From contig CATNEN010000038.1 in assembly GCA_950097015.1 (NCBI GenBank), positions 32,636,501 through 32,700,500 of the forward strand: a stretch of 64,000 nucleotides of DNA, written 5' to 3'. This DNA comes from Macrostomum hystrix (lineage: Eukaryota > Platyhelminthes > Macrostomidae). Positions 11,718-21,700 of this stretch are shown here, piece by piece (positions within the stretch are counted from its first letter, which is position 1; each line of letters opens with the position of its first letter). A program made the translations under genes and the position numbers. The notes under the pieces were generated by a model. That model was not told the DNA's origin. It saw only the letters and a program-made list of their open reading frames with translations, and searched no databases.

Positions 11718-14700
11718 TTAGCTTTCGGAGAGTTCATCCGATTTAAAGTCGGACCGAATGATGTAGAGCAGAAAAGCCAAGAACTGGAATACGTCCGCGA
11801 CAACTGCTAGCCAGTAGGACCAGCGCAATCGGTTGAAAATTCCGGATTCGACAGTCACAGTGTTGTCGTCGTAGTAGTGTCTGTTGGCGGTGCGATCTCC
11901 GTGATTGACAAAGTCGCCCCACACAGCCACGGCTACTAGAAGACAGAGAACTGTTTGGAGGTGGGGTTGGAGCTAGTGCAGAAGTGAGGTGGCTAAAATG
12001 GAGTGAGGTGGCTAAAATGGAGTGAGGTGGCTAAAATGGAGTGAGGTGGCTAAAATGGAGTGAGGTGGCTAAAATGGAGTAAGGTGGCTAAAATGGAATG
12101 AGGTGGCTAAAATGGAGTGAGATGGCTGACAAGAGTGAATTGGCTGGAAGGAGATTGGTGGCTGGAGGAGTGAGGTGGCCGGAAGGAGTGAGGTGGTTTA
12201 AAAGGAGTGAGGTGGCTGGAGGAATGAGGTGGCTGTAAGGGGTGGGGGACAAAAGTTATTGAGGTGGCTAGAAGCAGAAGATTGAGCTTCTGAAACACAG
12301 CATGAGTGTGGAAGCCCAATATAGCCAAATGTATGTTTAGCTCTAAAACAATATGCAATTGTTTTAGTCAACCACTCATTGTTCTCAGGTGAGTCAATCA
12401 CTTATTGTTCTCAGGTGAGTCAATCACTTATTGTTCTCAGGTGAGTCAACCACTCATTGTTCTCAGGTGAGTCAATCACTTATTGTTCTCAGGTGAGTCA
12501 ATCACTCATTGTTCTCAGGTGAGTCAATCACTCATTGTTCTCAGGTGAGTCAATCACTCATTGTTCTCAGGTGAGTCAATCACTCATTGTTCTCAGGTGA
12601 GTCAATCACTCATTGCTCTCAGGTGAGTCAATCACTCATTGTTCTCAGGTGAGTCAATCACTCATTGTTCTCAGGTGAGTCAATCACTCATTGTTCTCAG
12701 GTGAGTCAATCACTCATTGTTCTCAGGTGAGTCAATCACTCATTGTTCTCAGGTGAGTCAATCACTTATTGTTCTCAGGTGAGTCAATCACTCATTGTTC
12801 TCAGGTGAGTCAATCACTCATTGTTCTCAGGTGAGTCAATCACGCATTATTCTCAGGTGAGTCAATCACTCATTGTTCTCAGGTGAGTCAATCACTCATT
12901 GTTCTCAGGTGAGTCAATCACTCATTGTTCTCAGGTGAGTCAATCACTCATTGTTCTCAGGTGAGTCAATCACTCATTGTTCTCAGGTGAGTCAATCACT
13001 CATTGTTCTCAGGTGAGTCAATCACTCATTGTTCTCAGGTGAGTCAATCACTCATTGTTCTCAGGTGAGTCAATCACCATAACTCACAGGAAGCCAGAAG
13101 GCAGGTAACAAAAGTGAGTCGTATTGACTTGCTACGGCTGATACTATTCACTCGTAGGCGAAGCAATCCGACGGTTAGCGAGGCGGCCGAGGCAATCAGG
13201 CCGATGATGAAGGCGGCCTTCGTTTTGGCAAAGTCGGCTGCGGATGATCGCAGTGTGATCAATCAATAAATTAGTCAATCAATCAACCAATCAAATAATA
13301 CTCAGCTTTAAATGAATAGCCTATCGCTTCCGACACATAATCCATTGCTTCGCATTGATCATCTAGTTATGGATTGATTATCAATATATTCAGATAGATA
13401 ATCAATCGATTCAGATAGACAATCAATCGATTCAGATTGACAATCAATCGATTCAGATAGATAATCAATCGATTCAGATAGATAATCAATCGATTCAGAT
13501 AGATAATCAATCGATTCAGATAGATAATCAATCGATTCAGATAGACAATCAATCGATTCAGATAGATAATCAATCGATTCAGATAGACAATCAATCGATT
13601 CAGATAGATAATCAATCGATTCAGATAGATAATCAATGGATTCAGATAGATAATCAATCGATTCAGATAGATAATCAATCGATTCAGATAGATAATCAAT
13701 CGATTCAGATAGACAATCAATCGATTCAGATAGACAATCAATCGATTCAGATAGACAATCAATCGATTCAGATAGACAATCAATCGATTCAGATAGATAA
13801 TCAATCGATTCAGATAGATAATCAATCGATTCAGATAGATAATCAATCGATTCAGATAGACAATCAATCGATTCAGATAGATAATCAATCGATTCAGATA
13901 GACAATCAATCGATTCAGATAGATAATCAATCGATTCAGATAGACAATCAATCGATTCAGATAGACAATCAATCGATTCAGATAGATAATCAATCGATTC
14001 AGATAGATAATCAATCGATTCAGATAGATAATCAATCGATTCAGATAGATAATCAATCGATTCAGATAGACAATCAATCGATTCAGATAGACAATCAATC
14101 GATTCAGATAGACAATCAATCGATTCAGATAGACAATCAATCGATTCAGATAGACAATCAATCGATTCAGATAGACAATCAATCGATTCAGATAGACAAT
14201 CAATCGATTCAGATAGACAATCAATCGATTCAGATAGACAATCAATCGATTCAGATAGACAATCAATCGATTCAGATAGACAATCAATGGATTCAGATAG
14301 ATAATCAATCGATTCAGATAGATAATCAATGGATTCAGATAGACAATCAATCGATTCAGATAGACAATCAATCGATTCAGATAGATAATCAATGGATTCA
14401 GATAGATAATCAATCGATTCAGATAGATAATCAATCGATTCAGATAGATAATCAATCGATTCAGATAGACAATCAATCGATTCAGATAGACAATCAATCG
14501 ATTCAGATAGACAATCAATCGATTCAGATAGATAATCAATCGATTCAGATAGATAATCAATCGATTCAGATAGATAATCAATCGATTCAGATAGATAATC
14601 AATCGATTCAGATAGACAATCAATCGATTCAGATAGACAATCAATCGATTCAGATAGACAATCAATCGATTCAGATAGATAATCAATCGATTCAGATAGA

Positions 14701-15178
14701 CAATCAATCGATTCAGATAGACAAGTAATCAAGATTGGGATAGATAATTAACCGACTTTTATTATAAATCCGAAGAAATAGAGAACCAACTGCTTAAAAT
14801 TATAGAAGATAATCCAAACACTCGAACAGATAATCCAAACACTTGAACAGATAATCCAAACACTCGAACAGATAATCCAAACACTCGAACAGATAATCCA
14901 AACACTCGAACAGATAATCCAAACACTCGAACAGATAATCCAAACACTCGGTATAGTTTCTGATATGCTATAGATCTAAATGAGCAGAGCTTCTCACGTT
15001 CATTGGAATGATCTATGCCGCTCACGATGGGCCAAACGGACAGCTGGGAGGCGGCCACAACGCTAGCCAGGAAGCCGCAGGTGCACATCGCCAAGATGGT
15101 CCTGTCCACAGTCTGGACGCGATTCGCCCTGCTGATGACGCCCGCGTCCTGACCGTCCACTGCTCCTTGGCCAGGCAT
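11718..15178 (-). CDS. Small four-span membrane protein, claudin/PMP22-like architecture
   Basis: Three minus-strand exons join in phase: 15178-14998 (phase 1), 13237-13088 (after CCGCAG, ends TCCT/GTGAGT) and 11935-11718 (after GTCTTCTAG). The product is 182 residues with four hydrophobic spans at about 28-50, 66-88, 100-119 and 149-171, a loop at 120-148 and a short acidic/serine tail. The last span reads WSYWLAVVADVFQFLAFLLY, like the fourth span of claudin/PMP22-type proteins, but the first extracellular loop is very short and lacks the claudin W-GLW-C-C signature, so family placement is only architectural. The frame is open further upstream but has no other ATG, so 15178 is taken as the start unless an upstream exon exists. 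Both introns are packed with tandem arrays. Confidence 0.65.
11985..12245. repeat. About 20-bp GTGAGGTGGCT array
   Basis: About 12 copies of a unit close to GGAGTGAGGTGGCTAAAAT, decaying to the right (GGCTGGAAGGAG variants). It sits at the acceptor end of intron 2 of the four-span protein gene. Confidence 0.88.
12376..13075. repeat. 26-bp array with AG/GTGAGT and TGAGTCA in each unit
   Basis: About 27 copies of a 26-bp unit containing CATTGTTCTCAGGTGAGTCA. Divergence is minimal (CACTTATT versus CACTCATT). On the plus strand each unit contains a pyrimidine-rich TTGTTCTCAG joined to GTGAGT, i.e. an ideal 3' splice site fused to an ideal 5' splice site, and the palindromic AP-1-type site TGAGTCA. 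The host gene is on the minus strand, so these splice-like motifs are antisense to it. Confidence 0.95.
13376..14730. repeat. 21-bp minisatellite in intron 1 of the four-span gene
   Basis: About 64 copies of a 21-bp unit containing AATCAATCGATTCAGATAGA, varying mainly at GACAAT/GATAAT. The unit includes the palindrome AATCGATT. Two minus-strand frames stay open for over 440 codons (repeating CLSESID, and VYLNRLI) only because 21 is a multiple of three. Confidence 0.95.
14815..14950. repeat. About 20-bp array next to the exon 1 donor
   Basis: Seven copies of a unit close to AATCCAAACACTCGAACAGAT, a second and different array in the same intron. It ends about 45 nt inside the donor of exon 1 of the four-span gene. 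Confidence 0.88.
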
Positions 15179-17550
15179 ATCGATGTCAGGATTCAGGAAA
15201 AAAAAGTTCAAATGCCTGTACCCCGAGAGCAGCCGCTCAACAAGTATATGCTCGATCAAGTCGCTTCTTTCGAAAAGCGATTGGCTACACTTGCTCTGAG
15301 CCAATCATATTCGCGTGAGCTGCCTCATTCTTGTTTCCGATCTGTTATGCCTACGAAAGATTAGATCGGGTATACACAGTATTTTATAAGAATAGGGTGA
15401 GCCAGAAAAGGGGCCACGCCGACAGAGCGTTCAAGCGGAGGGTTAACAGCTAGCGATCGATAAATAAAGGGGGAGAGGGCTAGGCTAGACTGGAGGGGGC
15501 AGCGCGAAGGGGCACGGGGAAAATCGATAATACGATCTAGGCAGATAACAGTGGGACTAGAGAAAGAAGGCGTACAGCGAATGGGATTGGCTGCGTAAAG
15601 CAACTTAACGGACTGGCACATTTCCGCGACTTTCTACGATTGGTTATATTTTTGAATGTTTTTCCTGAGTCAATGCTAAATTACACATTTTTCTAAACAT
15701 GTCGGATTGCATGAATTTTTAAGCACGTTTGGATTAAGAAACAATGTGTAAGTGATCAATTTCACTAGTCATAATTAACATCGCCAGACCACTTGATATA
15801 ATTTATACGTGACATAACAAGCGATTTCAATTATATATAATCAGCATTTGCATGTACTCTACCAGGCTTCTATAATATTCGCATACATCTATATCAATTC
15901 TAGATGAAAAGGTAGAAAACTAATAATGACTCAATCAAAGAGCTTTGCTCCTGCCCCAGATGCATTCTAGTTAACGGACAAGTTACAGCAGCAGTCACCG
16001 CCGCTTGCCAACTTGTTGGGCGCGCGTGCTTTGAATAATTCATGTTTTATTCTGTCAGTTGGAAAGGGTCAGAGAAAATATATCATAAAAGTACATCTAG
16101 CGGGAAATGAGAAATAGAAAGCGAGAAGTGCAGCCCGAGTCAGATAAATTGATTTTTTACCTGATATCAGCAAAGTCATTTTAACAAATTGTAATTAATT
16201 ATTTCCAACACGTTGCGAGAATTTTGTTTTGAATTTAGGTTAGCTCGTATTATAATTTCTTTTGATAGAGCCACTCTTTACATAAATTACATTCGATAAT
16301 TACAAGCTAGAGAATGGGGGCTGTTTGCGTAACACAGGTAAGAAGCATGCTCTCCGTGTTATTCAAATAATTCGATTCACTTCCTGTACACGCAAAACAT
16401 AGTTGCCAGACACCAAGTGTACGTGATCATGTTTAAGGAAGCGCTTCATTATAGGCTGTACGAGAACTAGTTTCTCTGTAAATTGTAGACATCCGCGATG
16501 TTTTTAGAGGATTTATTTGGGTTCAAAAGGCACAGTATTGATCCCAATATTCGTTGCAGATATGTTTTTTATCAATGTTCTATATTGGCGTCATATACCA
16601 ACATAGATACCAACTAGATTGGCGGTTGGCGTGAACCTGCATGATGATGAGGTGATAACGGTGCGAAAGTTTTTTGAAAACAATTTCGAACTGTTTTGAA
16701 ACTGCATCGATGCACTAAAGTTGCGGAACTCCCTGCTGTAATTATTTTTTGTCTCATTCGTGTTTTGCTTTTATTTACTACAAACATGTCAGTACTCAGT
16801 ATAACACAGAAAATTTGTGGGATTACCAAATGCGCAAAAGAAAAAATTAACATTTAACGAACGACGAAGGCGTATATACATTGAATTTTGATTTTAAATG
16901 CAGTATTCAATAATGACCGCTGTACGTCATGATGCTCTCTCAGAAGACATGGCGTGGAAAGGCATACACTGTATGGCCTGGCCGCAATTAGAGTTTGAAT
17001 CTATCAAACTCAAAACTTTCTTGTAAATTATTTTTATAACAGTTCGTATAGATCGGATTAAGGCCACGATTAGTGGTCATCAAACTTAGTAGGGTTATCT
17101 TTTTCTGGTTTGCAACAAATGTGCATTCAAATATAATATGTATTGTTCATTGTAAATAAAATTATAATAAACTTTTTAATTGGCTTGTGTGAAGAAGAAG
17201 TAAATTATTTTTATCCCCCCCCTAGAAGATCTTTAACGATGGTAACTTACTTGGTCAGGAATAAACCAAGTTTTCTTTCACAAAATGAACCAACAAAACT
17301 AACTTTAAGTTCAACCGCCAGGTGACGTGCCTGTCACATGAGCCATGGATATCTGTGAAGTTTTAAAAAAGCTGCGCGTCACATTACAACAAAAAGAAAG
17401 CAATCATATTTTCTTTGTAATGAGGCGAAATATTAAAACTTGAAAAAAGATATCTAGAAGCAAAACCAGTTTCTCGTTATTTTTGCAATAATGTTTACGT
17501 TATTTATGCCCGCATTGAAACTTTTTAATTGCAGAAATGTAATATGAGTG
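15179..17550. other. Intergenic, no supported gene
   Basis: AT-rich, unique-looking sequence. A few short open frames (for example 15361-15621 and 16614-16853) lack splice context or recognisable domains. The promoter of the four-span gene should lie at the left end. I see no array or transposon terminus. Confidence 0.4.
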
Positions 17551-17552
17551 GG

Positions 17553-18038
17553 TCTTTCACCGCATTGTTTTCCGCATGGTTTTTCGCATGGTTTTCCGCA
17601 CGGTTTTTTTTCGTGTAAAAATTAAAAACATTTTGTATGGTGTAAAAATTACTGTGAAACTGTAATTTAATTTAATGGATGGTATGATATGACCTGGTAT
17701 AGTATTAATCTTTGTATGATGAAGTAGTCTATATGTTAGCATATGACATGGGCTGGTATGATATGGTATGATATGGCATAATCTGGTATGATATGGCATG
17801 ATTTTGTATTATATGGCATGATATGGTATAATATGGCATGTTATGGTATGATATGGCATGATCTGGTAAGATATGACCTAGTATCATATAATCTTGTATG
17901 ATATAGTTGTTAGAATCTCTTTCATATGTTTGCTAAAAATGTTACCAAGGATTATTGCAGCACATGAGTGCTTTATTCAAGTCAGCATCATGCAAAAATA
18001 CAGGAAAAAAACCATGCGGAAAACAATGCGGTGAAAGA
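17553..18038. mobile_element. Foldback/MITE-like element with 32-bp perfect inverted repeats
   Basis: 17553-17584 and 18007-18038 are exact reverse complements, beginning TCTTTCACCGCATTGTTTTC. Next to the left arm are partial copies of its inner part (TTTCGCATGGTTTTCCGCAC). The interior includes an imperfect GGTATGATATGGCATGAT repeat at about 17690-17900. No obvious target-site duplication flanks the arms and no protein is encoded, so it could be a non-autonomous transposon or a local inverted duplication. Confidence 0.65.
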
Positions 18039-18727
18039 TTTATACGTGAAAAGTAGCACATTTATATTATGACAACTTGTAGACAGCAGGACAAGCCTTA
18101 AAAAATCAAAGATAAGTAATGAAATGAAGTTTATACTCTTAACAAACAGCATGTAGCAACATTTCCAATCCTATCAGTTTGTATGGAATAATTTATTTTG
18201 TACTTGCCCAGACCGCTGAATTTTAGTGTTGTTATTTAAGCCTTTGTTAGAATTTGACATATTTTAAGGCCTAGCTTCTCCCTTTTCCGATATTTTTGTT
18301 CTTATCTATTAAAAATGCATATAGTAAACGACTATGATGAGTAGGCTATGCTGGATTATATTTTAGGACTTAAAATTACAAAAAGCATGCAAACTTTAGT
18401 TCTTAATCCTTGTATAATATATAAGATTAAAAGGTATAGTAACACTATAGAGCATCATAATTAAGGAATGTAGAGAAAAAGTGTCATAAAAGTGAAACTT
18501 GATTTTGAAAAAAAGGAAATGAAAATATTCATAAAACCAGACAAAACTTTTATTGACACCCTTTCTTAAAATTTACTTTGACCTAACAAAAAACCAGTCT
18601 ATTGCAAAACTTTTTTTAATAACTAGGTATTCATTAATCAATCAGTTATTGCATTTTATAAACAAATAAATGTCTAGAGTTGTTTTTAAAACAAAATTAA
18701 ACGTTTTTACAAGTTAAATATTTTTAC
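18039..18727. other. AT-rich region upstream of the TRIM-like gene
   Basis: No gene seen. It ends in an AT/pyrimidine-rich stretch, ATATTTTTACAG (AG at 18728-18729), 19 nt before the TRIM-like ATG. That is a good 3' acceptor for either a spliced leader or an unseen 5' UTR exon. Confidence 0.45.
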
Positions 18728-18748
18728 AGCCTTTCATCAAAAAGAAAA

Positions 18749-21700
18749 ATGAGTGAAAAAATAAATGCCAAATTATGTACCAGCTTTCAAGATGTAGCAA
18801 GAAATAATGGTGGCAGTCATACTAATGATGACAATACTCTCAATACTGCTGATGCCAGTGATACTACTGGTGCCAGTTGTATCACTGATGCCAGTGGTAC
18901 TTATGATGCCAATGGTACTACTGATGCATGTAGTACTACTGATGCGAATTGTACTACTGACGCCGATGGTACTACTGGTGCCAATAGTGATGCCAATAGT
19001 GCAAGTGCTGCCAATAGCGCATCTGCTGACGATGGTGCAAGTGCTGACAATGGTGCAAGTGCTGCCAATAGTGCATCTGCTGACGATGGTGCAAGTGCTG
19101 CCAATAGCGCATCTGCTGACAATGGTGCAAGTGCTGCCAATAGTGCATCTGCTGACAATAGTGCAAGTGCTGCCAATAGTGCATCTGCTGACGATGGTGC
19201 AAGTGCTGACAATGGTGCAAGTGCTGCCAATAGTGCATCTGCTGACGATGGTGCAAGTGCTGACAATGGTGCAAGTGCTGCCAATAGTGCATCTGCTGAC
19301 AATAGTGCAAGTGCTGACAATGGTGCAAGTGCTGCCAATAGTGCATCTGCTGACAATAGTGCAAGTGCTGCCAATAGTGCATCTGCTGACGATGGTGCAA
19401 GTGCTGACAATGGTGCAAGTGCTGCCAATAGTGTATCTGCTGACAATAGTGCAAGTGCTGCCAATAGTGCATCTGCTGACGATGGTGCAAGTGCTGACAA
19501 TAGTGCAAGTGCTGCCAATAGTGCATCTGCTGACGATGGTGCAAGTGCTGACAATGGTGCAAGTGCTGCCAATAGTGCATCTGCTGACGATGGTGCAAGT
19601 GCTGACAATGGTGCAAGTGCTGCCAATAGCGCATCTGCTGACGATGGTGCAAGTGCTGACAATAGTGCATCTGCTGACGATGGTGCAAGTGCTGACAATG
19701 GTGCAAGTGCTGCCAATAGTGCATCTGCTGACGATGGTGCAAGTGCTGACAATGGTGCAAGTGCTGCCAATAGCGCATCTGCTGACGATGGTGCAAGTGC
19801 TGACAATGGTGCAAGTGCTGCCAATAGCGCATCTGCTGACGATGGTGCAAGTGCTGACAATGGTGCAAGTGCTGCCAATAGTGCATCTGCTGACGATGGT
19901 GCAAGTGCTGACAATGGTGCAAGTGCTGCCAATAGCGCATCTGCTGACAATGGTGCAAGTGCTGACAATGGTGCAAGTGCTGCCGGTTCAGCAGAATCGC
20001 CTCGATGCGAATTGTGCAACGAAGTGGCCCCAAATCGTAGTCCATTCAGCGGCCGGCGTATATGCTTCGCTCACATGGTCGAGGAGGTGACTTTAGCGAC
20101 TCAGAGGAATTTAACTGTAGACGACTTGTTGCAGCCCTATATGGAAAGCGCTAATGCTATGCAGATTCTAATGCAAAAAGAGGAGAAAAAGCTGTTGAGG
20201 TGAGTGACTTGCAATAATCGATTTTAATTTTTTGTTGGTTGGACCATAAGGAGCCTCAGTTTCAGGCTAGTGAGAGCTTTAGTTTCAAGCTAGTGAGAGC
20301 CTCAGTTTCAGGTCAGTGGGAGCCTCAGTTTCATGCTAGTGAGTGCCTCAGTTTCAGGCTGGCGAGAGCCTCAGTTTCATGCTAGTGAGAGCCTCAGTTT
20401 CAGGTCAGTTGGAGCCTCAGTTTCATGCTAGTGAGAGCCTCAGTTTCATGCTAGTGAGAGCCTCAGTTTCAGGTCAGTTGGAGCCTCAGTTTCATGCTAG
20501 TGAGAGCCTCAGTTTTATGCTAGTGAGTGCCTCAGTTTCAGGCTGGCGAGAGCCTCAGTTTTATGCTAGTGAGTGCCTCAGTTTCAGGCTGGCGAGAGCC
20601 TCAGTTTTATGCTAGTGAGTGCCTCAGTTTCAGGCTGGCGAGAGCCTCAGTTTCATGCTAGTGAGAGCCTCAGTTTCAGGTCAGTTGGAGCCTCAGTTTC
20701 ATGCTAGTGAGAGCCTCAGTTTCAGGTCAGTGAGAGCCTCAGTTTCATGCTAGTGAGAGCCTCAGTTTAATGCTAGTGAGAGCCTCAGTTTTATGCTAGT
20801 GAGAGCCTCTGTTTCATGCTAGTGAGAGCCTCAGTTTCAGGCTAGTGAGAGCCTCAGTTTCAGGCTAGTGAGAGCCTCAGTTTCAGGTCAGTGAGAGCCT
20901 CAGTTGTAGGTCAGTGAGAGCCTCAGTTTCATGCTAGTGAGAGCCTCAGTTTCAGGCTGGCGAGAGCCTCAGTTTCATGCTAGTGAGAGCCTCAGTTTCA
21001 GGTCAGTTGGAGCCTCAGTTTCATGCTAGTGAGAGCCTCAGTTTTATGCTAGTGAGTGCCTCAGTTTCAGGCTGGCGAGAGCCTCAGTTTCAGGCTAGTG
21101 AGAGTCTCAGTTTCATGCTAGTGAGAGCCTCAGTTTCAGGCTAGTGAGAGTCTCAGTTTCATGCTAGTGAGAGCCTCAGTTTCATGCTAGTGAGAGCCTC
21201 AGTTTCATGCTAGTGAGAGCCTCAGTTTCATGCTAGTGAGAGCCTCAGTTGTAGATCAGTGAGTGCCTCAGTTTCATGCTAGTGAGAGCCTCAGTTGTAG
21301 GTCAGTGAGAGCCTCAGTTTTATGCTAGTGAGAGCCTCAGTTTCATGCTAGTGAGAGTCTCAGTTTCAGGCTAGTGAGAGCCTCAGTTTCATGCTAGTGA
21401 GAGCCTCAGTTTCATGCTAGTGAGAGCCTCAGTTTCATGCTAGTGAGAGCCTCAGTTTCATGCTAGTGAGTGCCTCAGTTTCATGCTAGTGAGTGCCTCA
21501 GTTTCATGCTAGTGAGAGCCTCAGTTTCAGGTCAGTGAGAGCCTCAGTTTCAGGCTAGTGAGAGCCTCAGTTTCAGGTCAGTGAGAGCCTCAGTTTCAGG
21601 CTAGTGAGAGCCTCAGTTTCAGGTCAGTGAGTGCCTCAGTTTCATGCTAGTGAGAGCCTCAGTTTCAGGTCAGTGAGAGCCTCAGTTTCATGCTAGTGAG

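Noticed and set aside
13359..14732. Two minus-strand frames over 440 codons (repeating CLSESID and VYLNRLI)
   Set aside because: Both frames are open only because the 21-bp unit lacks stops; the region is intronic between well-joined exons of the four-span gene.
15179..15304. Longer N-terminus of the four-span protein from 15304
   Set aside because: The frame begins at TTG with no ATG before 15178; the shorter start also places the first membrane span sensibly.
18807..20090. Long alternative frames over TRIM-like exon 1 (plus frame 3 and two minus frames)
   Set aside because: Shadows of the 18-bp repeat; only the chosen frame continues into a zinc site, coiled coil and in-phase downstream exons.
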